Origin: Saccharibacillus alkalitolerans
GTDB lineage: Bacteria; Bacillota; Bacilli; Paenibacillales; Paenibacillaceae
Assembly: GCF_011090185.1 (NCBI RefSeq)
Contig: NZ_JAAFGS010000001.1
Location: 372,001 to 436,000 of the forward strand
DNA length: 64,000 bases
Direction of reading: 5' to 3'
Under the pieces are notes generated by a model, which was given only the letters and a program-made list of their open reading frames with translations, ran no database searches and had not been told where the DNA came from. This document shows, piece by piece, positions 43,012-51,933 of the stretch. Position numbers and translations under genes: made by a program. Numbering within the stretch: the first letter of the stretch is position 1; every line of letters begins with the position of its first letter.

Positions 43012-43923
43012 ATGATCTACACCGTAACGCTCAACCCTTCAATCGACTACATCGTGGAAGTGGAAGATCTGAAGCTGGACGCGCTGAACCGCATGAAACG
43101 CGATTTGAAGCTCCCGGGGGGAAAGGGAATCAACGTATCGCGAATCTTAAGCCGGCTCGGCATCGAAAATACGGCGCTCGGATTTCTGGGCGGATTTACC
43201 GGCCGATTTATCGAAGACGTGCTGAAAGCGGAATCGATCGTCACCGACTTCGTTCAAGTGCAGGACGATACCCGCATCAACATTAAGCTCAAGCACGGCG
43301 GAGAAACGGAGATCAACGGGCTGGGACCGCGAATAGGAAGCGGAGAGGCCGAGGCGCTGGTGGAGAAACTGCGAGCGCTTACCGAAGACGACATCGTCGT
43401 TCTATCGGGCAGCGTGCCGCCTTCGCTCGGAGGCGCGTTCTACGATCGGTTGATTGCCGTCATTAAGGAACGCGAAGCCCGCTTCGTGATCGATACGACG
43501 GGAGAAGCGCTGCTGAAGGCTCTGCCTCACGGCCCGCTGCTCGTCAAGCCCAACCATCACGAATTGGCCGAGCTGTTCGGCGTCGAAATCGAAGGCCGCG
43601 AAGACTTGATCAAGTACGGCCGCAAGCTGCGCGAAATGGGCGCGAAAAACGTGCTGATTTCGATGGCAGGCGACGGCGCGCTTCTTGTTACCGAAGAGCA
43701 GGTCTACCACGCAAACGTACCGAAAGGCGAAGTGAAAAACTCCGTCGGATCGGGCGACTCCATGATCGCCGGTTTCGTCGGCACGCTGTCGAAGACGGGG
43801 GACCCGCTGGCTGCGCTTCGCACCGGAACGGCTTCCGGCAGCGCCACCGCCTTCTCGGACGACCTGGCCGAACGCGCGAAGATCGATTCGCTGCTCGAAC
43901 AGGTTCAAGTGAATCCCGTATAA
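43012..43923 (+). CDS. fruK: 1-phosphofructokinase
   Basis: Phosphorylates fructose-1-phosphate to fructose-1,6-bisphosphate. 303 residues, PfkB fold. MIYTVTLNPSIDYIVEVEDL opens the protein; the glycine motif PGGKGINVSRIL and C-terminal VGSGDSMIAGFVG (catalytic Asp) are both intact. It begins three bases after fruR, in the same operon; the CCATG context has AGGGATGAACC upstream. Confidence 0.96.
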   Translation: MIYTVTLNPSIDYIVEVEDLKLDALNRMKRDLKLPGGKGINVSRILSRLGIENTALGFLGGFTGRFIEDVLKAESIVTDFVQVQDDTRINIKLKHGGETEINGLGPRIGSGEAEALVEKLRALTEDDIVVLSGSVPPSLGGAFYDRLIAVIKEREARFVIDTTGEALLKALPHGPLLVKPNHHELAELFGVEIEGREDLIKYGRKLREMGAKNVLISMAGDGALLVTEEQVYHANVPKGEVKNSVGSGDSMIAGFVGTLSKTGDPLAALRTGTASGSATAFSDDLAERAKIDSLLEQVQVNPV

Positions 43924-44013
43924 CGCATCGCCCATAAATGAGCAGCAGCGCCCGGAAGGGCGAATCAACGGCGCGCCGACCGCGCGCCGACATCACCTCC
44001 AGAGGAGTGGAAC

Positions 44014-45993
44014 ATGATGAGAATTACGGATCTGATGATCGAGCCGGTCATGATCTTGGACTTGAAGTCCATTACGAAAGAAGCCGTGATCGACGAACTG
44101 ATCGCATCCCTGAATAAAAGCGGAAGAATCAACGATGCCGCAGCCTTCAAACAGGCCATTTTGGCCCGCGAAGCCCAGTCGAGCACCGGAATCGGCGAAG
44201 GTATCGCAATGCCGCACGCCAAAACGAGCGCGGTCAACGAGCCGACAATCGTGTTCGGCAAAAGCTCGCCGGGCGTCGAATACGAATCGCTCGACGAACA
44301 GCCGGCCCACTTCTTCTTCATGATCGCCGTGCCGGAAGGCGAGTCCAACTTGCACCTGCAGGCGCTGAAGCAGCTGTCCCGCATGCTGCTCGACGCGGAC
44401 TTCCTGGGACGTCTGCGCGAAGTCAAGACTCCGGCCGAAGTAACGGCGCTGTTCAACGCCGCGCAGGCGGATTCCGAAGGCGCATCCGGCAAGCAGGCCG
44501 AAGCAGCCAGACAGTCCGATTCGTCCGTAGGCGGAAGCGCTTCCGGCATGGCCGACGTCATCGTCGGCAATCCGGATTCCGACCAGTTCGTCGTGGCCGT
44601 CACGGCCTGCCCGACAGGTATCGCGCACACGTTCATGGCGGAAGACGCGCTGAAAAAGAAAGCGAAAGAGCTCGGCATCAATATCCGCGTCGAGACGAAC
44701 GGTTCCGAAGGCGTCGGCAACGAATTGACGGCGGCCGAGATCGCGCGCGCAAGCGGCGTCATCATCGCGGCGGATAAGAACGTCGAAATGGCGCGCTTCG
44801 ACGGCAAGCCCGTTCTGCAGCGCAAAGTCAGCGACGGCATCCGCAAACCGGAAGAACTGATCCGCAAAGCGGTCACCGGCGACGCGCCGATCTACCGCCA
44901 CGAAGGCGGAGCGGCGTCCGGAGGTTCCGATGCGGGCGGTAAAGTCAGCGTAGGGGGCAAGATCTACAAAGACCTCATGAACGGCATCTCGCACATGCTT
45001 CCGTTCGTCGTGGGCGGCGGTATCCTGATCGCCATCTCGTTCCTGTTCGAACAGTACGGCGGCGGCGGAGAGAACAACCCGATCTTCAAGCTGCTGATGA
45101 GCATCGGCGGAGGCGACGGCGCGTTCCACTTCCTGATTCCGATTCTCGCAGGCTTTATCGCAATGAGCATCGGCGACCGTCCGGCTCTCATGCCGGGTGT
45201 CGTGGCCGGTTACATGGCCTCCACGTCCGGCGCCGGCTTCCTGGGCGGCCTGGCTGCAGGTTTCCTCGCCGGTTACATCGTCATCGGTCTGCGCAAGCTG
45301 TTCAAAGGCCTGCCGAAGAGCATTGACGGCCTGAAACCGATCCTGATCTATCCGGTACTCGGCCTGCTCGCAGTCGGTCTGATCATGTACTACATCATCG
45401 ATCCGGTCTTCGGCGGCCTGAACACTTGGATTACGGGCGTGCTGGAAAACCTCGGTACGGGCAACGCGGTTCTGCTGGGCTTGATCCTCGGCGGCATGAT
45501 GTCCATCGATATGGGCGGTCCGTTCAACAAAGCGGCTTACACGTTCGCGATCGGCATCTTCACTTCGACAGGCGACGGCGCATGGATGGCGGCCGTTATG
45601 GCGGGCGGCATGGTTCCTCCGCTGGCGATCGCCCTGGCGACGACGTTCTTCAAAAACAAGTTCGACGAGCAAGAACGCAAATCCGGTATCACCAACTACG
45701 TGCTGGGTCTGAGCTTCATCACGGAAGGCGCGATTCCGTTCGCGGCCGCCGACCCGCTGAGAGTTCTGACTTCCTGCATCATCGGTTCCGCGGCAGCGGG
45801 CGGCCTGACTCAGCTCTGGGCCATCAACGTTCCGGCTCCGCACGGCGGCATCTTCGTCGCCGCGCTGGCGAACCACGCGCTGCTGTTCCTGCTGACCGTC
45901 GTTATCGGTTCGGTCATCTCGGCTCTGATCCTCGGCTTCTGGAAAAAGACGCTGGCCGAGCGCGCCGAAATCGCGGCGAAAAAAGCGGCTTAA
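44014..45993 (+). CDS. fruA: fructose-specific PTS transporter, EIIA-EIIB-EIIC fusion
   Basis: 659 residues in three fused domains. EIIA (~1-150) has phospho-His in GIAMPHAKT (~69). EIIB (~185-290) has the phospho-Cys in VTACPTGIAHTFMA (~205). EIIC (~315-650) is a membrane domain of about 9-10 helices with FGIxFxSxxE-equivalent GISHMLPFVVGGGILIAI and GGPFNKAAYTF. It imports fructose as fructose-1-phosphate, the substrate of FruK. GAGGAGTGG precedes the start; ATG 44017 is an alternative. Confidence 0.96.
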   Translation: MMRITDLMIEPVMILDLKSITKEAVIDELIASLNKSGRINDAAAFKQAILAREAQSSTGIGEGIAMPHAKTSAVNEPTIVFGKSSPGVEYESLDEQPAHFFFMIAVPEGESNLHLQALKQLSRMLLDADFLGRLREVKTPAEVTALFNAAQADSEGASGKQAEAARQSDSSVGGSASGMADVIVGNPDSDQFVVAVTACPTGIAHTFMAEDALKKKAKELGINIRVETNGSEGVGNELTAAEIARASGVIIAADKNVEMARFDGKPVLQRKVSDGIRKPEELIRKAVTGDAPIYRHEGGAASGGSDAGGKVSVGGKIYKDLMNGISHMLPFVVGGGILIAISFLFEQYGGGGENNPIFKLLMSIGGGDGAFHFLIPILAGFIAMSIGDRPALMPGVVAGYMASTSGAGFLGGLAAGFLAGYIVIGLRKLFKGLPKSIDGLKPILIYPVLGLLAVGLIMYYIIDPVFGGLNTWITGVLENLGTGNAVLLGLILGGMMSIDMGGPFNKAAYTFAIGIFTSTGDGAWMAAVMAGGMVPPLAIALATTFFKNKFDEQERKSGITNYVLGLSFITEGAIPFAAADPLRVLTSCIIGSAAAGGLTQLWAINVPAPHGGIFVAALANHALLFLLTVVIGSVISALILGFWKKTLAERAEIAAKKAA

Positions 45994-46026
45994 TCCGATT
46001 CGCTTAACCCTTCGATAACTTTCACG

Positions 46027-46055
46027 AAGACCTTCCCTTAGGGAAGGTCTTTTTT
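46027..46055 (+). terminator. terminator of the fru operon
   Basis: AAGACCTTCCC-TTA-GGGAAGGTCTT followed by TTTT: perfect 11-bp stem. Confidence 0.92.
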
Positions 46056-46206
46056 ACTGCAAAATCCAAATGAAAGAAAATATGAAAATCCGATCGCCGG
46101 ACTGGTTCGATTTTCAGAAATCCCGGTTAATAACGGGTATTCTGTATGCCTTGCGTTTATCAAGCATTTTGAAAATCGGATTCCGGAAAATAGGAGGGGT
46201 CAGCGG

Positions 46207-47283
46207 GTGAAGCCCAGCGTAAGTATCGTCGTGCCCGTTTTTAATGTGGAAGAGTATCTGCGCAAGTGCTTGGACAGCTTGACCGCACAGACGCTGCGCG
46301 AAATCGAGATTATCGTCGTGGACGACGGTTCGACGGACGATTCGTTCCGGGTCGCTTCCGAATGCGCGGAGCGGGACGACCGAATCCGGGTTATCCGTCA
46401 GGAGAACCGGGGGGTAAGCGGAGCGCGCAATGCCGGACTGGACGCCGCTTCGGGAGAATACATAGGATTTGCCGACCCGGACGACTGGGCGGAGCCGGGC
46501 ATGTTCGAAGCCCTTTACAAAAAAGCGAAAAAGGACGGCGCGGACTTTTGCGCTTGCGATTACCGTCTCGTTTACGAGGACCGAAGCGTATCGAACGTAC
46601 TGGAGCTGCGCGAAAGTTCCATGAGCATCGCGGAATACGGACTGGACCGGATGTGGAACGAGAAAAAGTTCGCCGCTGTCATTTGGAACAAAGTTTTCCG
46701 CAGGGCGATCATCGAAGAACACGGACTGAGATTCGAATCGACCCGCAACGTGTTCAGCGAAGACGTGCTGTTTAATTTGTTTTTCCTGCGGCACGCCGAC
46801 AAAGCCTCTTCGGTCGAAGGTTCGTATTACAACTACTTCCAGCAGCGTCCGGGTTCGCTGATGAACAGCATCAAGCCGGACCACTTGAAGCGGGAGCTGT
46901 TCCTGGTGGATCGCTTTGCCGAATATTATGCCACTTATCCCGACGCGGATATCCGCGACCGAATGATGCTTCGTCTGTTTTTCGAGCGCGTGCAGAACAG
47001 CTGCATGTATAATCTGGAACGCCGAGGCCGGGTCGGAAACACCTGGAAAGAACTCGGCGAAGCCAGACGGCACGAGCTGTTCGGCCGGAGCATGCGAACC
47101 GCGGCTTCGGAAAAAGAAATTTGGCTGCCGATGCGAATATTTGCGCGCTTGTCGGGACAAGGACTGCTGCTGCCGGCGGCCTGCTATATGCATGCGTTCG
47201 GCGCCGCTTCCCGAGTGAAGAAGAGCCTTAAAGCGAAAAAAACGTTCAAGCCGTCCGAGACGCCTCCGGTCCAAACCACATAA
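46207..47283 (+). CDS. family 2 glycosyltransferase
   Basis: 358 residues. The GT-A fold N-terminal half has SIVVPVFNVEEYLRKCLDSL, VDDGSTDDS, ENRGVSGARNAGLDAASGEYIGFADPDDW (nucleotide-sugar and metal DxD region) and FSEDVLFN (probable acceptor/base). The C-terminal ~150 residues are helical and basic. This is a polysaccharide- or teichoic-acid-type transferase, acceptor unknown. The start is GTG 46207 with AGGAGGGG ending 9 bases upstream. It stands alone between two terminators, not in a polysaccharide operon. Confidence 0.9.
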   Translation: MKPSVSIVVPVFNVEEYLRKCLDSLTAQTLREIEIIVVDDGSTDDSFRVASECAERDDRIRVIRQENRGVSGARNAGLDAASGEYIGFADPDDWAEPGMFEALYKKAKKDGADFCACDYRLVYEDRSVSNVLELRESSMSIAEYGLDRMWNEKKFAAVIWNKVFRRAIIEEHGLRFESTRNVFSEDVLFNLFFLRHADKASSVEGSYYNYFQQRPGSLMNSIKPDHLKRELFLVDRFAEYYATYPDADIRDRMMLRLFFERVQNSCMYNLERRGRVGNTWKELGEARRHELFGRSMRTAASEKEIWLPMRIFARLSGQGLLLPAACYMHAFGAASRVKKSLKAKKTFKPSETPPVQTT

Positions 47284-47338
47284 CGATACTCCGCCGGCGA
47301 GTTTCGCGGCCGAGCGGCTTCCGGAACGGAAATAACCG

Positions 47339-47376
47339 AAAAAAAAGAGCCTCCCTCCGGGGAAGCTCTTTTTTTT
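47339..47376. terminator. bidirectional terminator, glycosyltransferase / YtxH gene
   Basis: An A run, the GAGCCTCCC arm, TCCGG-type loop, GGGAAGCTC and a T run; one mismatch in the 9-bp core stem. It lies between convergent genes. Confidence 0.82.
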
Positions 47377-47400
47377 GATTGGGCGACTGTCGTTCCGCGC

Positions 47401-47982
47401 TTAACTGCCCGCGCTGCTGATGCGCGCCTGCGCGTTTTTGACGACGGCGGCCGTTTCCTGGGTCTGCTTTTTCAGCTTGGCGATGTCGTCCTGCAGCTGC
47501 GTATCGTTCTCCTGCTCGCGCTGGAAACGGTCCAGCTCGACTTTGAGGTCGCGGACGGCCGCTTCGATCTCGGTTTTCCATTCCATGGCGACTTCGCCGA
47601 CTTCTTTGCCGAACGCGATCAGCTCGCGGCTTTTGTCCGCGGCGATCTGGCCTTTGACGCGAAGCGCGGCGATCGCGCTTTGTCCTTTGTCCTTGGCGGT
47701 ATAAAGCGAAGCCTGACCCTTATCGCGCAGGGAAGCGGCCGTCGTCAAGCTTTTGTCTTTGAGGTCGATCGCGGTGACGACGCTCTTGTCCTTCAAGTCG
47801 ATCGCGGCCACGACTCCTTTGTCCTTCAGCTCAAGGCTCTTGTCCTTCAGATCGACGGCCTTCTCCGCGAGGAGCTGGCGCGTGTCCGTTCCCCGCTGCG
47901 GCGCGAACAGCAGTGCGGCTGCGCCGCCCACCGCGGCGCCTGCCGCCAATCCGGCGATAAATTTCAATGTTTGGTTCGACAT
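47401..47982 (-). CDS. YtxH-domain protein with LEA-like charged repeats
   Basis: 193 residues. A glycine/alanine-rich membrane helix (FIAGLAAGAAVGGAAALLFAP, residues ~8-28, then GTDTR) marks the YtxH family. The middle (~45-110) is built of repeated 11-12-residue units with core DLKDKS (e.g. DLKDKSLELKDKG, AIDLKDKSVVTAIDLKDKS), followed by a predicted coiled coil. Such repeats resemble LEA/desiccation-associated proteins. The family is often sigma-B or stress controlled. ATG 47982 has AGGAGG at 47990-47995; the frame upstream to 48255 is an overlap only. Confidence 0.85.
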   Translation of the reverse strand: MSNQTLKFIAGLAAGAAVGGAAALLFAPQRGTDTRQLLAEKAVDLKDKSLELKDKGVVAAIDLKDKSVVTAIDLKDKSLTTAASLRDKGQASLYTAKDKGQSAIAALRVKGQIAADKSRELIAFGKEVGEVAMEWKTEIEAAVRDLKVELDRFQREQENDTQLQDDIAKLKKQTQETAAVVKNAQARISSAGS

Positions 47983-48066
47983 ATGTAAAGCCTCCTGTCT
48001 AAAAAGGTTCTCCTTTAGTATTACCCAGACGCGCGTTTCTGAACAGAGCCAGCGGGCAATCGGCCG

Positions 48067-48103
48067 AAAAAAAGCCGTTCCCCGGGCGGGAACGGCTTTT
48101 TTT
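48067..48103 (-). terminator. terminator of the small YtxH-like gene
   Basis: AAAAAAAGCCGTTCC-arm pairing with GGAACGGCTTTTTTT around a GC-rich loop, a very stable structure; on the minus strand it ends the 48107-48469 gene. Confidence 0.92.
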
Positions 48104-48106
48104 CGT

Positions 48107-48469
48107 TTATTCTTCGTTCCCTTCCCGCTTCGTATCGGGCTGCGGGACGACCCGCAGAGGGGGAGCGAGGTCCGGAGATTCTTCATCTTCGGAATCGCCG
48201 CCCGGCGACGGCTTGAGTTCAAGTGTCTCGATGGCTTCGATCCAGTCTTCGTCATGGGTGATCTCCCTGCCGAGCGCGATCAGGTCGCGCGTTTTCTCGG
48301 CGGTCTCGTGGCCCAGCTCCATTCCGAAATCCTTCGTTTGGCCTGCCAGTTTCCTGATCTGCTGCCGGGTTCCGGCCCCTTTGCGGGAGGTCAGGAACCA
48401 CACGGCTCCGGCTCCCGCCAGCGTGCCGATCACGATCCGGGCCGTGCGCCGTTTTGCCGCTTCATCCAT
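48107..48469 (-). CDS. small YtxH-like membrane-anchored protein
   Basis: 120 residues. One N-terminal hydrophobic segment (IVIGTLAGAGAVWFLTS, ~12-28) followed by GTRQQIRKLAGQ, like the YtxH family; the C-terminal 60 residues are acidic and Pro/Glu-rich. It shares IALGREI with the neighbouring YtxH gene (IAFGKEV), so the two may have arisen by duplication. Its terminator separates it from the neighbour, so they are not one transcript. Confidence 0.75.
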   Translation of the reverse strand: MDEAAKRRTARIVIGTLAGAGAVWFLTSRKGAGTRQQIRKLAGQTKDFGMELGHETAEKTRDLIALGREITHDEDWIEAIETLELKPSPGGDSEDEESPDLAPPLRVVPQPDTKREGNEE

Positions 48470-48533
48470 CGATTATCACGTCTCCTCATCGAATCAAGCG
48501 ATTGACCTTCATCTGTATATTAACCCGATTCGG

Positions 48534-50249
48534 TCAGCTGCCAAACTGCGCTTGATGCAGGCGGCTGTAAATGCCCCCCGCCTCGACGAGCTCCTGATGC
48601 TTGCCCTGCTCCGCGATACCGTCCCGGTTCACGACAATGATGCGGTCCGCATTCCGGATCGTGGCCAGACGGTGCGCGATCACGAGCGTGGTACGTCCCA
48701 CGGCAAGCTCGGCCAACGATTTTTGGATCGCCATTTCCGTCTCGGTGTCGAGCGCCGAAGTCGCTTCGTCGAGAATAAGGATCGGCGGGTTTTTCAGGAA
48801 CATGCGAGCGATCGCCATGCGCTGCTTCTGACCGCCCGACAGCTTCACGCCGCGTTCGCCGATTACCGTATTCATGCCTGCGGGCATGGAGCGGATGACG
48901 TCGGCCAGATGCGCGCGTTCCGCGGCGTCCCATATTTCTTCAAGGGTGGCATCGAGCCTGCCGTAAGCGATATTTTCTTGAATCGTGCCGGAAAACAGGA
49001 AGACGTCCTGCTGCACGATGCCGATCTGCTTGCGCAGCGATTCCAGCTTCAAGTCGCGGATGTCCATGCCGTCGACCGTGATCGAGCCGGCGTCCACCTC
49101 GTAGAATCGGGGCAGCAGGCTGCAGATGGTCGTTTTGCCCGCGCCGGACGGCCCAACGAAGGCCACGGTCTCGCCGGGATGAATCTCCAGGCTGATATCG
49201 TCGAGAATCGGACGCTCCCGTTCATAGCCGAACGAGACACGGTCGAAACGGATTTCGCCGCTGAGCGAATCGACGGACTTGGCGTTCGGCGCATCCTGGA
49301 TATCCGGTTCGGTGTCCATGATCTCCAGGTAGCGGCGGAAGCCGGCAATGCCTTTCGGATAGCTCTCGATGACCGCGTTGATTTTTTCGATCGGGCGGAA
49401 GAAGACGTTGGCGAGCAGTTGGAAAGCGACGAATTCGCCGATCAGAATCTCGCCGCGGATAAAGAACCAGGCGCCGAAGATCAGGACGAGCACGCTGATC
49501 AGTCTCATCATCATATAGTTGACGGACATGCTGCCGGCCATCGTTTTGTAGGCGAGCAGCTTCGTTTTGCGAAAAGCCTGATTGTCCACGTCGAACAGCT
49601 TGCGTTCGTGCTCTTCGTTGGCGAACGACTGCACGACGCGGATGCCGCCGATATTGTCTTCGATACGGGAGTTGAAATTGCCGACGTTGCCGAACAGCTG
49701 CCCGTAGGTGCGGGTCATGCGGCGGCCGAAGAAAATGATCAGCCAGGCCATGACCGGAATGATGATAAAGGTGATGATCGCGAGTTCCGGGCTGATATTG
49801 TACATCAGGGCGAACGAACCGAGCAGCGTCATGACGGCGATAAAGACGTCTTCCGGCCCGTGGTGGGCCAGCTCGCCGATATCGTTCAAGTCGTTGGTGA
49901 CCCGCCCGATCAGATGCCCGGTCTTATGATTGTCGTAGAACCGGAACGACAGCTTCTGCAGCTTGGCGAACAGAGTTTTGCGCATGTCGGTCTCGATGTT
50001 GATGCCGAGCATATGTCCCCAATACGTCACGACATACTGCATCGCCGTATTCAGCGCATAAATCGCCAGCAGCCCGATGCAGGCGGCCAGAATCAGGCTC
50101 CAGTTGCCGCCCGGCAGCAGATCGTCGATAAACACGTTAACGGCGAGCGGGAAGGTCAGCTCGAGCAGGCCGGCAAATACGGCGCAGCAAAAATCAAGCA
50201 GGAACAGCCCTTTGTAAGGCCGGTAAAAGGCGAAGAAACGTTTCAACAT
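48534..50249 (-). CDS. ABC exporter, fused membrane and ATPase domains (YwjA/MsbA-like)
   Basis: 571 residues. Six membrane helices (~15-310) precede the nucleotide-binding domain: Walker A VGPSGAGKTT (~370), Q-loop IGIVQQDVFLF, signature LSGGQKQRMAIAR, Walker B ILILDEATSALD and H-loop IAHRLAT. It is a homodimeric type IV exporter for lipids, peptides or drugs; the substrate is not determined by sequence. ATG 50249 (minus strand) is the first codon of the conserved part, with GAGGGA at 50261-50266. The promoter carries a Fur-box-like palindrome. Confidence 0.93.
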   Translation of the reverse strand: MLKRFFAFYRPYKGLFLLDFCCAVFAGLLELTFPLAVNVFIDDLLPGGNWSLILAACIGLLAIYALNTAMQYVVTYWGHMLGINIETDMRKTLFAKLQKLSFRFYDNHKTGHLIGRVTNDLNDIGELAHHGPEDVFIAVMTLLGSFALMYNISPELAIITFIIIPVMAWLIIFFGRRMTRTYGQLFGNVGNFNSRIEDNIGGIRVVQSFANEEHERKLFDVDNQAFRKTKLLAYKTMAGSMSVNYMMMRLISVLVLIFGAWFFIRGEILIGEFVAFQLLANVFFRPIEKINAVIESYPKGIAGFRRYLEIMDTEPDIQDAPNAKSVDSLSGEIRFDRVSFGYERERPILDDISLEIHPGETVAFVGPSGAGKTTICSLLPRFYEVDAGSITVDGMDIRDLKLESLRKQIGIVQQDVFLFSGTIQENIAYGRLDATLEEIWDAAERAHLADVIRSMPAGMNTVIGERGVKLSGGQKQRMAIARMFLKNPPILILDEATSALDTETEMAIQKSLAELAVGRTTLVIAHRLATIRNADRIIVVNRDGIAEQGKHQELVEAGGIYSRLHQAQFGS

Positions 50250-50283
50250 GTCGATGCCAATCCCTCTTTTCTTTCTTAATCGG

Positions 50284-50328
50284 TGAGAATCATTCTCTAT
50301 CATAGCCCGCCGGAGAAGGGATGGGCAA
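50284..50328 (-). promoter_or_regulatory. promoter of the ABC exporter with Fur-box-like palindrome
   Basis: On the minus strand TTGCCC (50323-50328), 18 bases, TATGAT (50299-50304). Immediately downstream, GAGAATCATTCTC (50285-50297) is a perfect palindrome and TGAGAAT-C-ATTCTCT fits the 7-1-7 Fur box (TGATAATNATTATCA type, G/C variants known) with one final mismatch. It covers the expected start of transcription, as in iron-repressed genes. Confidence 0.6.
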
Positions 50329-50444
50329 GATAAAATTAGCCGAACAAGCAATCAAAAAACAGCAGCCGGGCGAACGGCGCGCCGGCCGCTGTTTTTTCGC
50401 AGGCATGGCGCTGGAACCAATCCCGCCATACCTTCAACGATCCG

Positions 50445-51638
50445 CTAAACCCGGCCCGCCCCCAGCTTCCCGATCAGCGCCTCGTAGCAGGCAGTCAGTT
50501 CCGATTCCGAACCGAAGCCGGCCTGAGCGGATTTGTCGCCGCCTCCTCCGCGTCCGCCGAAGGCGGGCAGCGTCTCCTTGAACAGGGCGCCGCAGGAGAA
50601 TCCGGCTTCTCCGCCGTGGGCGAGAAGCAGCTTGGCTTCCGGCAGGGAGCCGAGCAGCACGGGCAGACGCGTGCGTGCCGTCAGCGAGGCGGCCAGACTT
50701 TGAAGCTCCTTCATCGTTCGGTCTTCGAACAGCCCGGAGACGGCGCCGTCGGAGCGTTCCGCTTCTTCGAGCAGTTCCCGAGCGGCGTATTCGTCCAGCC
50801 GCTGCCGCAGCGCGTTCAGCTCGGCCTGCTTCGCGCGATCGTCTTCGCTCCACTTATCCAGCCGCTCGGCCAATTCTTCCTTAGGGACGCTGAGCTTGGC
50901 GGATAGGGAGGCCAGAACTTTATTTTGAGCGGCAAACTCGTTCAGGGCACGGAAGCCGGTCTTGAAAGTCAGGCGCAGGCGGCCTTTCTGCTTGTCCGCG
51001 CGCAGCAGCTTGAGCAGGCCCAGCTCGCCGGTCGCGTCGACGTGAGTCCCGCCGCAGGCGTTGTATTCGATGCCTTCGATCTCGACGATCCGCACCTTGC
51101 CTTCGACGGAAGGAGCCTTCACCAGCGGAAGCTCGGCCGCTTCTTCGGCACTGACGAAGTAGCTGCGGATCGGCAGGCTGCGCATGATTCTCGCATTCAC
51201 TTCGCGCTCGACCGCATCCAGCTCGTCTTCCGTCCACTCGGTGCGATCGACGTCGATCGTCGCGTACTCCTCGCCCAGATGGAAGCTGAGCGTCGGCGCG
51301 TTAAGCAGATCCAAGCAGGTCGCCGACAGCAGATGCTGGCCGGTATGCTGCTGCATATGGTCGAAGCGGCGTTCCCAATCGAGCGAGCACGGCACTTCGC
51401 TGCCCGCCGCGCCGGGCGATCCGTCCACGAGATGCAGCACTTCGCCGTTTTCGGAGAACGTGTCCAGCACCCGGGCCGTGCCGATCGTTCCGGTATCGCC
51501 CGGCTGTCCGCCGCCTTCGGGGTAAAAAGCCGTGGCGTCGAGCTTTAGGTACAGGCCGTTTTCGCGCTGAACCTTGTCTTCGATCCGGGCATTCCAATCG
51601 CGGATATAAGCGGAATCGTAGTATTTTTTGTGCGTCAT
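50445..51638 (-). CDS. AlaX-type alanyl-tRNA editing protein with DHHA1 domain
   Basis: 397 residues. The N-terminal AlaRS-editing-like domain has FYPEGGGQPGDTG, HTGQHLLS (zinc His pair) and NACGGTHV (zinc Cys and His). A coiled coil (~240-300) leads to a C-terminal DHHA1 domain with GFSCGALFKE and a Gly-rich GGRGGGGD loop. There is no synthetase catalytic core. Such free-standing AlaX-L proteins hydrolyse mischarged Ser- or Gly-tRNA-Ala. AAGGAGAACG lies before ATG 51638. The longer upstream frame is not supported by start signals. Confidence 0.93.
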   Translation of the reverse strand: MTHKKYYDSAYIRDWNARIEDKVQRENGLYLKLDATAFYPEGGGQPGDTGTIGTARVLDTFSENGEVLHLVDGSPGAAGSEVPCSLDWERRFDHMQQHTGQHLLSATCLDLLNAPTLSFHLGEEYATIDVDRTEWTEDELDAVEREVNARIMRSLPIRSYFVSAEEAAELPLVKAPSVEGKVRIVEIEGIEYNACGGTHVDATGELGLLKLLRADKQKGRLRLTFKTGFRALNEFAAQNKVLASLSAKLSVPKEELAERLDKWSEDDRAKQAELNALRQRLDEYAARELLEEAERSDGAVSGLFEDRTMKELQSLAASLTARTRLPVLLGSLPEAKLLLAHGGEAGFSCGALFKETLPAFGGRGGGGDKSAQAGFGSESELTACYEALIGKLGAGRV

Positions 51639-51868
51639 GACGTTCTCCTTTTCATGTCCGGCGGACCGCGGGCGAAGCGTCGGCCCTTCGCGCGCCGGAA
51701 GAGTCTGCTTGAATGGTATCCCATATCGGGAAATCAGGCAAACGGGTTTTGCGAGAGGGAGGTGAACGTCGTCAGCGAGCTGAACGGAGAACGCTACGTG
51801 GACCACGACGTGCAGAAGAAAGGCTGATCGGCGGTACATTTGATTACGCTCCTGCGGGTGAAAAAGAG

Positions 51869-51905
51869 AAAAGACCGTTCGTCTCGGTCGACGAACGGTC
51901 TTTTT
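51869..51905. terminator. terminator between AlaX gene region and SdpI-like gene
   Basis: AAAAGACCGTTCGTC pairs with GACGAACGGTCTTTT around a TCGGTC loop: a perfect 15-bp stem. On the minus strand it lies downstream of the SdpI-like gene. Confidence 0.88.
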
Positions 51906-51933
51906 AATGCGGAAAAGAAGGAGGTTCGGCCGG

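Noticed and set aside
46083-46195. Imperfect direct repeat (GAAAATC-GAT type) before the glycosyltransferase
   Set aside because: Only partial identity at ~95-base spacing; not better than chance.
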